Below are positions 51,682 to 58,944 of a stretch of 64,000 nucleotides of DNA, piece by piece. This DNA comes from Rhizobium album (GTDB lineage Bacteria; Pseudomonadota; Alphaproteobacteria; Rhizobiales; Rhizobiaceae). Location of the stretch: assembly GCF_003122325.1 (NCBI RefSeq), contig NZ_QFBC01000011.1, positions 1-64,000 on the forward strand, in the 5' to 3' direction. Position 1 is the stretch's first letter. Every line of letters starts with the position of its first letter. The notes beneath the pieces were generated by a model that ran no database searches, had not been told where the DNA came from, and saw only the letters and a program-made list of their open reading frames with translations. The translations under genes and the position numbers were made by a program.

Positions 51682-52561
51682 CCCGTCCGAAAAGACCTGC
51701 GGGCCGCAGGAGCAACACGATTGCCATGATGACGAAAACCACGATGTTGGAGGCTTCGGGATAAAAGACCTTGGTGAGGCCTTCGGCGACGCCGAGCACG
51801 TAGCCGGTGATGATGGCGCCCATGATCGATCCCATGCCGCCGACCACGACGACGGCAAAGACGACGATGATGATGTTCGAGCCCATCAGCGGCGAGACCT
51901 GGTAGATCGGTGCCGCCAGCACACCGGCAAAGGCGGCGAGCGCGGCGCCGAGGCCGTAGGTCAGTGTCAGCAGCATCGGCACGTTGATGCCGAAGGATTG
52001 CACCAGGGTGGAATTCTCCGTCGCCGCCCGCAGGTAGGAGCCGATCTTTGTCTTCTCGATCAACAGCCAGGTGCCGATGCAGACGATCAGCGAGACGACG
52101 ACGACCCAGCCGCGATAATTGGGGAGGAACATGAAACCGAGGTTTGTGCCGCCGGTCAGCAAGGCCGGCGGTGCGTAGGGCTGCCCCGAGGCGCCGTAGA
52201 AATAGCGGAAGGTGCCTTCGATCGCCAGGGCCATGCCGAAGGTGAACAAGAGGCCGTAGAGCGGATCGAGATTGTATAGCCGGCTTAATAAAAACCGCTC
52301 GACCAGCGCCCCGAAGGCGCCGACGATCAGCGGCGCGACGATCAGCGCCGGCCAGTAGCCGATGCCGATATATTGCAGCAGCAGGTAAGCGACGAAGGCG
52401 CCGAGCATATATTGTGCGCCATGGGCAAAATTGATGACGCGCAACAGGCCGAAGATGACGGCGAGGCCGAGGCTGAGCAGCGCATAGAAGGAACCGTTGA
52501 TCAGGCCGATCAGCAATTGCCCGAACAGGGCCGCCAGGGGGATTCCGAAAATCGTCGTCAT
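51674..52561 (-). CDS. livH: Branched-chain amino acid-type ABC permease (LivH)
   Basis: The 295-residue membrane protein has LLIGLINGSFYALLSLGLAVIFGLLRVINFAHGAQYMLGAF at the N-terminus, the hallmark of LivH, then YGLLFTFGMALAIEGTFRYFYG, GSYLRAATENSTLVQSFGI and VVVGGMGSIMGAIITGYVLG. It forms the channel with LivM. Its start lies three bases past the stop of livF, and its stop is inside the start of livM. Confidence 0.92.
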   Translation of the reverse strand: MTTIFGIPLAALFGQLLIGLINGSFYALLSLGLAVIFGLLRVINFAHGAQYMLGAFVAYLLLQYIGIGYWPALIVAPLIVGAFGALVERFLLSRLYNLDPLYGLLFTFGMALAIEGTFRYFYGASGQPYAPPALLTGGTNLGFMFLPNYRGWVVVVSLIVCIGTWLLIEKTKIGSYLRAATENSTLVQSFGINVPMLLTLTYGLGAALAAFAGVLAAPIYQVSPLMGSNIIIVVFAVVVVGGMGSIMGAIITGYVLGVAEGLTKVFYPEASNIVVFVIMAIVLLLRPAGLFGRDG

Positions 52562-52564
52562 CGT

Positions 52565-53266
52565 TCAGACCCCCAGAACCTTGTTGAGCATGCCCATCTG
52601 GTCGGGCAGCTCGGAAACCGGGAAGGTGCCGACGATCTGGCCGTGATCCATCAGGTAGAAACGGTCGGCGATCTTGCTGGCGAAGCGGAAATTCTGTTCG
52701 ACGAGCAGCACGGTCATGCCCCGCTCCTTGAGTTTCTTGAGGACCTCGCCGATGCGCTGCACGATGACCGGCGCCAGGCCTTCCGTCGGCTCATCGAGCA
52801 GCAGCACGCGCACGCCGGTACGCAGGATGCGCGCCATGGCGAGCATCTGCTGCTCGCCGCCGGACAGTTTCGTGCCGGGGCTGCTGCGGCGTTCGTGCAG
52901 GTTCGGAAACAGTTCGAAGATTTCGTCCAGCGACATGCCGCCGGAGGCGACGACGGGCGGCAGCATCAGGTTCTCTTCCACCGTCAGCGTCGAGAAGATG
53001 CCGCGTTCCTCCGGAACGAAACCGATGCCGTGATGCGCCGTCCGGTGCAGCGGCACATCCATCATGTCCTTGCCGCCGAGCACGATGCGGCCGCGCCGCT
53101 CGCGCAGGATGCCGATGATGGTGCGTAGCGTCGTGGTCTTACCGACGCCGTTGCGGCCGAGAATGGTGACCATCTCGCCTTCGCCCACCGTCATGTTAAC
53201 GCCGTGCAGCACGTGGCTTTCGCCATACCAGGCATGCAGATCGGCAATTTCGAGGAAAGGTTTCAT
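52565..53266 (-). CDS. livF: Branched-chain amino acid-type ABC ATPase (LivF)
   Basis: The 233-residue ATPase has LEIADLHAWYGESHVLHGVNMTV, Walker A GRNGVGKTT, GFVPEERGIFSTLTVEENL, signature LSGGEQQMLAMARIL, Walker B VLLLDEPTEGLAP and VLLVEQN. The WYG and EERGIF motifs are specific to LivF. The start ATG 53266 has GGAGGAGG upstream, one base beyond the livG stop. It works with LivG as the second nucleotide-binding subunit. Confidence 0.93.
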   Translation of the reverse strand: MKPFLEIADLHAWYGESHVLHGVNMTVGEGEMVTILGRNGVGKTTTLRTIIGILRERRGRIVLGGKDMMDVPLHRTAHHGIGFVPEERGIFSTLTVEENLMLPPVVASGGMSLDEIFELFPNLHERRSSPGTKLSGGEQQMLAMARILRTGVRVLLLDEPTEGLAPVIVQRIGEVLKKLKERGMTVLLVEQNFRFASKIADRFYLMDHGQIVGTFPVSELPDQMGMLNKVLGV

Positions 53267-53267
53267 C

Positions 53268-54050
53268 TCACGCCTCCTCCGTGCCCATGTAGGCCGTGCG
53301 TACCCGCGGATCCTGGCTGACTTCGGCGTAGTCGCCCTCGGCCAGGATCTCGCCACGCTGCAGCACGGTGACGTGATGGCAGATGTTGGCGACGACGGAG
53401 AGATTGTGCTCGACCATCAGCACGGCGCGGTCAAGCGCCACGGTGCGGATGATGTCCGAGACGACACCGACATCCTCCTGCCCCATGCCGGCCATCGGCT
53501 CGTCGAGCAGCAGCACCTTCGGATCGAGCGCCAGCGTCGTGGCGATTTCGAGAACCCGCTTGCGGCCGTAGGAGAGGTCGGCGGCCAGCGCGTTGCGCTC
53601 CCTGGTCAGGCCGACGGCGGCGATCAGTTCGTCGGCGCGGTCGTTCAGCCGGTCGAGCGCCGACATCGGCCGCCAGAACTGCACGGCAAGATTGTTCGGC
53701 CGCTGCAGGGCGACGCGGACATTGTCCAGCACCGTCAGATGCGGGAAGACCGCCGAGATCTGGAACGAACGCACCAGGCCCATGCGCGCCACCTTGTCGG
53801 GTGGCGTTCTGGTGATGTCGGTGCCGAGCAAAGTGATCGTCCCGTGCGTCGGCTGCAGGAACTTGGTCAGGAGATTGAAGACCGTCGTCTTGCCGGCCCC
53901 GTTGGGGCCGATCAGTGCGTGGACACGGGCATGGTGGACGTCGAGATCGACATTCTTCACTGCGGTGAAGGCGCCAAAATCCCGGCGCAGACCGCGGGCG
54001 GAGAGAACCACCCGCGGATTGCTTTCGCCTGGCATTGCAGAGGCAGCCAT
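53268..54050 (-). CDS. livG: Branched-chain amino acid-type ABC ATPase (LivG)
   Basis: The 260-residue ATPase has LSARGLRRDFGAFTAVKNVDLDV, Walker A GPNGAGKTTVFNLLT, VRSFQISAVFPHLTVLDNV, signature LSYGRKRVLEIATTLAL, Walker B VLLLDEPMAGMG, VLMVEHN and the C-terminal RTAYMG of LivG. The signature LSYGRKR in place of LSxGxQR is common in the LivG branch. It lies between the binding-protein gene (5-base gap) and livF. Confidence 0.93.
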   Translation of the reverse strand: MAASAMPGESNPRVVLSARGLRRDFGAFTAVKNVDLDVHHARVHALIGPNGAGKTTVFNLLTKFLQPTHGTITLLGTDITRTPPDKVARMGLVRSFQISAVFPHLTVLDNVRVALQRPNNLAVQFWRPMSALDRLNDRADELIAAVGLTRERNALAADLSYGRKRVLEIATTLALDPKVLLLDEPMAGMGQEDVGVVSDIIRTVALDRAVLMVEHNLSVVANICHHVTVLQRGEILAEGDYAEVSQDPRVRTAYMGTEEA

Positions 54051-54055
54051 GGCGC

Positions 54056-55258
54056 TTACTTCACGAGGTCGCAGCCGCTCTTGGCGGGATCGAGATAAGC
54101 GTCCTTGCCGGGGATGGTGTCGAGCACGTCGAAATAATCCCAGGGCTCCTTGCTGTCGGCGGGCTTTTTCACCTGCAGAAGGTACATGTCGTGGATCATG
54201 CGGCCGTTGGCGGCAACCGTGCCGCCGCGGCCGAAGACGTCGTCGACGGGCATTTCGTGGAGGGCCTTGGAAACCGCCTCGGTTTCATCCGTCCCCGCCT
54301 TTTGCACGGCCTTGAGGTACTGCAGCACGGCGGAATAGGTGCCGGTGTGGATCATGTTCGGCATCTTGCCGGTGCGCTCGAAGAAGCGCTTGGCGAAGGC
54401 GCGGCTTTCGTCGTCGCGATTCCAGTAGAACCCTTCGGTCAGGGTCAGCCCCTGGGCCGCTTCGAGGCCAAGACCGTGGACCTCCGCCAGGGTAAAGAGC
54501 AGTGCCGCCAGCCGCTGGCCGCCTTGCACGATACCGAATTCCGACGCCTGCTTGATGGCGTTGGACGTATCGAGGCCGGCATTGGCAAGGCCAATCACCT
54601 TGGCGCCGGACGACTGCGCCTGCAGCAGGAAGGACGAGAAATCGGTGCTTGCCAGCGGATGGCGCACGGAGCCGACGACGGTGCCGCCGTTTTCCTTGAC
54701 GAAATTTGCGGTGTTTTCTTCCAGCGAATAACCGAAGGCATAGTCGGCGGTCAGGAAGAACCAGCTGTCGCCGCCCTGCTTGACCAGCGCCCCGCCCGTG
54801 CCGACTGCAAGGGAATGGGTATCGTAGGCCCAATGGAAGCCGTAGGGCGAGCATTGTTTTCCGGTCAATTCGGTGGTCGCCGCACCGGTGACGATGTCGA
54901 TCTTCTTCTTTTCCTTCGAGATCGCCTGCACGGCGAGCGCGACGGAGGAGGTCGTCAGTTCCATGATCGCATCGACCTGCTCGGTATCGTACCACTGGCG
55001 GGCGATGTTGGAGGCGATGTCCGGCTTGTTCTGGTGGTCGGCCGTGACCACTTCGACGGGAACATCCAGCACCTTGCCGCCAAAATCCTCGACCGCCATC
55101 TTGGCGGCTTCATAGGACGACTTGCCGCCGAAATCCGCATAGACGCCGGACTGGTCGTTCAGGATGCCGATCTTGATCTTGCCGTCCGATGCGTCGGCCA
55201 GTGCGGCCGTGCTGCCGGCCAGCAGGAAAGCCAGAGATGCGATGATGTTCTTCCGCAT
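54056..55258 (-). CDS. Liv-type periplasmic binding protein (Peripla_BP_6)
   Basis: The 400-residue protein has signal peptide MRKNIIASLAFLLAGSTAA with cleavage near ALA. The core matches amide/branched-chain binding proteins: IKIGILNDQSGVYADFGGKSSYEAAKMAVEDFGG, VVTADHQNKPDIASNIARQWYD, WAYDTHSLAVGTGGALVKQGG and FFLTADYAFGYSLEENTANFV. This subgroup is the aliphatic-amide/urea/aromatic-type rather than classical LivJ, so the ligand is uncertain. It is the first gene of the importer operon, divergent from a LysR regulator. Confidence 0.9.
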   Translation of the reverse strand: MRKNIIASLAFLLAGSTAALADASDGKIKIGILNDQSGVYADFGGKSSYEAAKMAVEDFGGKVLDVPVEVVTADHQNKPDIASNIARQWYDTEQVDAIMELTTSSVALAVQAISKEKKKIDIVTGAATTELTGKQCSPYGFHWAYDTHSLAVGTGGALVKQGGDSWFFLTADYAFGYSLEENTANFVKENGGTVVGSVRHPLASTDFSSFLLQAQSSGAKVIGLANAGLDTSNAIKQASEFGIVQGGQRLAALLFTLAEVHGLGLEAAQGLTLTEGFYWNRDDESRAFAKRFFERTGKMPNMIHTGTYSAVLQYLKAVQKAGTDETEAVSKALHEMPVDDVFGRGGTVAANGRMIHDMYLLQVKKPADSKEPWDYFDVLDTIPGKDAYLDPAKSGCDLVK

Positions 55259-55405
55259 GATGTCTCCTCCCAGAGAGTTCGTGGTGCGAGTCGGTCTGTG
55301 CAGATTTGGCGTGTCGGCCTCCTCAAGCCGATCGTTGCAAGCGCTACGATCATGGAAAATTCGTATTGACGCAAGCCTGAGGGCAAACTAATCGCAAACA
55401 ATGTC

Positions 55406-55421
55406 TGTTCATTTTTGAACA
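55406..55421. promoter_or_regulatory. Candidate LysR autoregulatory operator
   Basis: The perfect dyad TGTTCA-TTTT-TGAACA lies ten bases before the LysR start codon at 55431, in the divergent region shared with the Liv-type operon (start 55258). It contains a T-N11-A element of LysR type. Its place over the LysR ribosome site suggests autorepression. Confidence 0.5.
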
Positions 55422-55430
55422 TGAGGGCAT

Positions 55431-56369
55431 ATGACCGGCAAGCTGCACTTCACGACGGATGACCTGCTCTTTCTGCTGGCGGTTGCACGCACGGGGCAAC
55501 TGAGCACGGCCGCGCGACAATTGCGCACCAGCCATGCCACGGTTTCCCGCCGTATCGACCGGCTTGAATTCGCCCTGAAGGTGAAGCTGTTCGAACGCAA
55601 TCCGCGGGGCTACGTGCTGACCGGCGTCGGCCAGCGCTTCGTCGAGGCAGCCGAAAAGATCGAGGCGGAAACCGAAAGGCTGCAACGCGATATCGCCGGC
55701 GGCATCACCGCGCAGCGTCGTGTCGTGAGGCTGAGCGCGCCGGAGGGGTTTTCGAACTTCTTCTTCACCGCCCATCTCGGCGAATATTATGCGCGCCATC
55801 CCAATACGACGCTGGAACTGGTGACCATCCAGCAGATCATGTCGCTGTCGCGCAAGGAAGCCGACATCGCCATCGCGCTCGACCCGCCGAAGGCAGGCCC
55901 GTATTTTTCCGAGATCGTCGCCGAATACAGCCTGCACATCTATGCGACTAAAGACTATCTCGCGACGCATGAGGCGATCAGCGAGCGCGGCGACCTGCTG
56001 CAGCATCTGTTCATCGGTTATATCGAAGACATGATCTTCGCACCCGGGCTCGATTATCTCGGCGACATACATCCCGGCATCAAGCCGCACTTCCAAAGTT
56101 CCAGCATCTTTGCGCAACTGACGGCGGTGCGCAACGGGCTGGGGCTATGCGTCCTGCCGCATTTCATCGCCAGCAAGTTTCCCGATCTGGTCAAGGTGCT
56201 GCCCGGGGAGGTGGAGTTGCGGCGCCATTACTGGCTGCTCAGTCACCGGGACCTGAAGGATACGCCACGCGTGCGCACCGTCATCGACTTTATCCAGCAC
56301 TGTGTCAAAAGGCATTCGGACGAGTTCATTTTGCCCGGCGCAGCGCCGCGTCGCGGACGGGGGAAATGA
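55431..56369 (+). CDS. LysR-family regulator divergent from the Liv-type importer
   Basis: The protein has 312 residues. The helix-turn-helix has TDDLLFLLAVARTGQLSTAARQLRTSHATVSRRIDRLE. The effector domain has MSLSRKEADIAIALDPP, GYIEDMIFAPGLDYL and LGLCVLPHFIASKFPDLVKVLPGEVELRRHYWL. The last three segments align with those of the LysR at 43854, showing close paralogy. ATG 55431 is preceded by GAGGG. It is the probable regulator of the importer and GMC genes. The C-terminus ends in a short basic tail (RRGRGK). Confidence 0.9.
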   Translation: MTGKLHFTTDDLLFLLAVARTGQLSTAARQLRTSHATVSRRIDRLEFALKVKLFERNPRGYVLTGVGQRFVEAAEKIEAETERLQRDIAGGITAQRRVVRLSAPEGFSNFFFTAHLGEYYARHPNTTLELVTIQQIMSLSRKEADIAIALDPPKAGPYFSEIVAEYSLHIYATKDYLATHEAISERGDLLQHLFIGYIEDMIFAPGLDYLGDIHPGIKPHFQSSSIFAQLTAVRNGLGLCVLPHFIASKFPDLVKVLPGEVELRRHYWLLSHRDLKDTPRVRTVIDFIQHCVKRHSDEFILPGAAPRRGRGK

Positions 56370-56444
56370 CGCGACCGGAACGCCTCCCTGCCCGCTTGCC
56401 AAGGCGTTCGTACACGGCTTTGTATGTCGTTAACCTTATTTTCC

Positions 56445-56472
56445 TTGTCAGCAATTCCGAATCGCGGATAAT
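56445..56472 (+). promoter_or_regulatory. Predicted repA promoter
   Basis: TTGTCA (56445-56450) and GATAAT (56467-56472) with a 16-bp spacer form a sigma70-like promoter about 50 bp before the repA start codon. The 154-bp gap after the LysR gene has no other obvious promoter. The prediction rests on consensus match and position. Confidence 0.55.
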
Positions 56473-56523
56473 GACGCTAATTTCCGGTTTAGGACCGATT
56501 TAGCGCTATTATGGTTGGTGACG

Positions 56524-57720
56524 ATGAACGCGATGTTACCTTTGCCGTCATTCGAGTTTGACGACAAGATCCTCATGCAGGGAGCGGAGATCTCCCGCAA
56601 GCTGGATCAGCTGCGAGTCGAGAAATTTCCGCCGAACGCCAAGAAGACCCTGCGGCTGTTTGCTATGGCCGAGGTGGCGCATTATCTCGGCGTCAGCCCG
56701 AACAATCTCAAGCGCCTGCATCTCGACGGAAAAGGCCCGGTGCCGGTGACCTCGACCGGCGGGCGGCGGTTCTACACGGCCGAGCAGATGCTGGAACTCA
56801 GGCATTACCTCGACAAGAACGGCAAGTCCGACGCCAAGAAATATGTGCCGCATCGCAAGCCGGGTGATCGCCTGCAGGTGATCGCGGTCGTCAACTTCAA
56901 GGGCGGCTCCGGCAAGACGACGACGACGGCCCATCTCGCCCAGCATTTGGCCTTGACCGGGCACCGCGTGCTGGCGATCGACCTCGATCCGCAGGCTTCG
57001 CTTTCCGCCCTGCACGGCTTTCAGCCGGAACTCGACCGCAACCCGTCGCTTTACGATTCGATCCGTTACGACGAGCAGCGCAAGCCGCTCTCGGAGGTCA
57101 TCCTCAAGACCAACTTTCCGTCGCTGGATATCATTCCCGCCAATCTCGAACTGCAGGAATACGAATACGACACGCCGCTGGCGATGCAGAATTCCAGCGA
57201 AGGAAAGCGCTTCTTCACGCGGCTCGGCAAGGCGCTCGCCGAGGTCGACAGCCAGTATGACGTCGTGGTGATCGATTGCCCGCCGCAGCTGGGCTACCTG
57301 ACATTGACGGCGCTGACGGCGGCATCCTCGGTGCTGATCACCGTGCACCCGCAGATGCTGGACCTGATGTCGATGAGCCAGTTTCTGCTGATGCTCGGCA
57401 ACATCACCAAGACCATCAAGCGGGCCGGTGCCGACGTGAAGATGGACTGGCTGCGTTATCTCATCACCCGCTACGAACCGACGGACGTGCCGCAGGCGCA
57501 GATGCTCGGTTTCATGCATTCGATGCTGGCCGAAGAAATCCTGAAAAGCCCGATGCTGAAATCGACGGCGATTTCCGATGCCGGCCTGACCAAGCAGAGC
57601 CTCTACGAGGTGGAACGCGCCAATTTCAACCGGGATACCTATGACCGGGCGATCGAATGCATGGATGCGGTCAACTTCGAAATCCAGGGACTGATCCATC
57701 GGGCATGGGGGCGGCTGTGA
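56524..57720 (+). CDS. repA: Plasmid partition protein RepA (ParA family)
   Basis: The protein is about 398 residues. The N-terminal DNA-binding segment (about 45-90) has LRLFAMAEVAHYLGVSPNNLKRL, which resembles MerR-like HTH of RepA. The ParA ATPase domain has the deviant Walker A VVNFKGGSGKTTTTAH (Lys131), VLAIDLDPQASLSAL, and VVVIDCPPQLGYLTLTAL. RepA works with RepB to move plasmid copies and represses the repABC operon. In-frame TTG 56515 and GTG 56518 precede ATG 56524, and the ribosome site is weak for all. It is followed by repB after a gap with a parS-like palindrome. Confidence 0.95.
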   Translation: MNAMLPLPSFEFDDKILMQGAEISRKLDQLRVEKFPPNAKKTLRLFAMAEVAHYLGVSPNNLKRLHLDGKGPVPVTSTGGRRFYTAEQMLELRHYLDKNGKSDAKKYVPHRKPGDRLQVIAVVNFKGGSGKTTTTAHLAQHLALTGHRVLAIDLDPQASLSALHGFQPELDRNPSLYDSIRYDEQRKPLSEVILKTNFPSLDIIPANLELQEYEYDTPLAMQNSSEGKRFFTRLGKALAEVDSQYDVVVIDCPPQLGYLTLTALTAASSVLITVHPQMLDLMSMSQFLLMLGNITKTIKRAGADVKMDWLRYLITRYEPTDVPQAQMLGFMHSMLAEEILKSPMLKSTAISDAGLTKQSLYEVERANFNRDTYDRAIECMDAVNFEIQGLIHRAWGRL

Positions 57721-57727
57721 CGATGAT

Positions 57728-57743
57728 GTTGACGGCCGTCAAA
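57728..57743. promoter_or_regulatory. parS-like site between repA and repB
   Basis: GTTGACGGCCGTCAAA fits the repABC parS consensus GTTNNCNGCNGNNAAC at every fixed position but the last, and contains the perfect 14-bp palindrome TTGACGGCCGTCAA. Several repABC plasmids carry parS in this intergenic position. It is the likely RepB binding site. Confidence 0.72.
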
Positions 57744-57798
57744 ACATGGGTTTTCATTAGCAATTTCAAGGCAATGCCGGAATGCGGAGGTTTTGGCC

Positions 57799-58776
57799 GT
57801 GGCGCGTAAAAACCCTTTCGCCAATCTGATGGACGACCATACTTCGGAAGAGGGGCGTCCGGCCCTTGATTATACCATCAAGGGAGCCTCCCGCTCGATC
57901 ATCAACTCGATCGACGAACTGGCCGACCGGGCCGACAAGCTGCTCGAAGGCGAGACCGTGATCGAACTCGATCCGGACAGCCTGGATGCGTCCTTCGTCC
58001 GCGACCGTCTCGACGATGACGGCGAGGAGTTCAACGATCTCCTGGAGGCGATCCGCGAACGCGGCCAGGACAGCCCGGTGCTGGTGCGCCCTCACCCGTC
58101 GAAACCCGGCCGCTACATGGTGGTGTTCGGGCATCGGCGCGTCAAGGTGGCTAAGATGCTCGGCCGCAAGATCCGGGCGGTGGTCAAGGACCTGAAGGAC
58201 CGCGACCATGTCATTGCCCAGGGCCAGGAAAATTCCGCTCGCGCCAATCTGTCCTTCATCGAGAAGGCACAATTCGCCGGCCGCCTCGCCGGCCTGCAAT
58301 ACGACAACGACAACAGCGTCGTCATGACCGCCCTGGCGATCGACCGGGCGACCCTGTCGAAGATGCTGTCGGTCGCCGGCATTCCTGCCGCGGTGCTGAC
58401 GGCGATCGGCGCTGCCAAATCGGTCGGCCGTGATCGCTGGTACGAACTGAAACTGCTTCTGGAAAAACCGACCAATCTGGAGCGGGCGCTGGCGCTCGTC
58501 GAGGAGGAGGGGTTTGGTGCAGCAAGCAGCGACGAGCGCTTCAACTTGCTGGTCGGCCGCCTGAAGAGCGCGGCGAAGAAAGCCAAGCCCATGGTGGCGG
58601 AGCGAAAATGGGCGGCGCAGGATCGCTCCGTCTCGGCCGAGATGAAGGCCAGCGGCAAGAATTTCCTGCTCGCCCTTAAAGGCAAGCAGGCGGAAGTTTT
58701 GGGGTTCGGCGAGTTTTTGAGCGAGTCTCTGCCCGAGCTTTACGCGGCCTATCGCAGCCGCTCGAACAACACGTAG
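57799..58776 (+). CDS. repB: Plasmid partition protein RepB (ParB family)
   Basis: The protein is about 325 residues. It opens ARKNPFANLMDD, typical of RepB, then has a ParB/Srx-like domain (about 60-150) with RERGQDSPVLVRPHPSKPGRYMVVFGHRRVKVAKMLG and QGQENSARANLSFIEKAQFAGRL. The central helix-turn-helix has TALAIDRATLSKMLSVAGIP. The start GTG 57799 has GGAGG eight bases upstream; TTG 57793 is too close to it. RepB binds parS and recruits RepA. The region between repB and repC encodes a counter-transcribed RNA. Confidence 0.95.
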   Translation: MARKNPFANLMDDHTSEEGRPALDYTIKGASRSIINSIDELADRADKLLEGETVIELDPDSLDASFVRDRLDDDGEEFNDLLEAIRERGQDSPVLVRPHPSKPGRYMVVFGHRRVKVAKMLGRKIRAVVKDLKDRDHVIAQGQENSARANLSFIEKAQFAGRLAGLQYDNDNSVVMTALAIDRATLSKMLSVAGIPAAVLTAIGAAKSVGRDRWYELKLLLEKPTNLERALALVEEEGFGAASSDERFNLLVGRLKSAAKKAKPMVAERKWAAQDRSVSAEMKASGKNFLLALKGKQAEVLGFGEFLSESLPELYAAYRSRSNNT

Positions 58777-58799
58777 ACAAGGAGACTGAACCGCAAAAG

Positions 58800-58849
58800 A
58801 AAAAAGCTCCCGACCGGTGACCCGAAGCGGAAGCCCTTCTCTTTCTAGC
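58800..58849 (-). ncRNA. Counter-transcribed RNA (ctRNA/incA) of the repABC module
   Basis: On the minus strand the repB-repC gap has a promoter (58884-58856), then about 50-55 bases ending in an intrinsic terminator: GCTTCCG/CGGGAGC stem (58834-58828 with 58812-58806, one G-U pair) and six Ts (58805-58800). Size and place match the small antisense RNA known from repABC plasmids such as p42d, which pairs with the repC leader and limits RepC synthesis and incompatibility. The exact 5' end is estimated. Confidence 0.72.
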
Positions 58850-58855
58850 ACCTAG

Positions 58856-58884
58856 AGAATCCCATTTCCGCGAATCAGTGTCAA
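58856..58884 (-). promoter_or_regulatory. Promoter of the repABC ctRNA
   Basis: On the minus strand TTGACA (58884-58879) is a consensus -35 box, and 17 bases on, GATTCT (58861-58856) serves as -10. It directs transcription against repC into the terminator at 58834-58800. Confidence 0.65.
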
Positions 58885-58944
58885 GACTTTTTAGCGTCGG
58901 TTTCGGCGAGACGATTTCCTTTGCCTTGCAGAAGGTGAGAAGAA

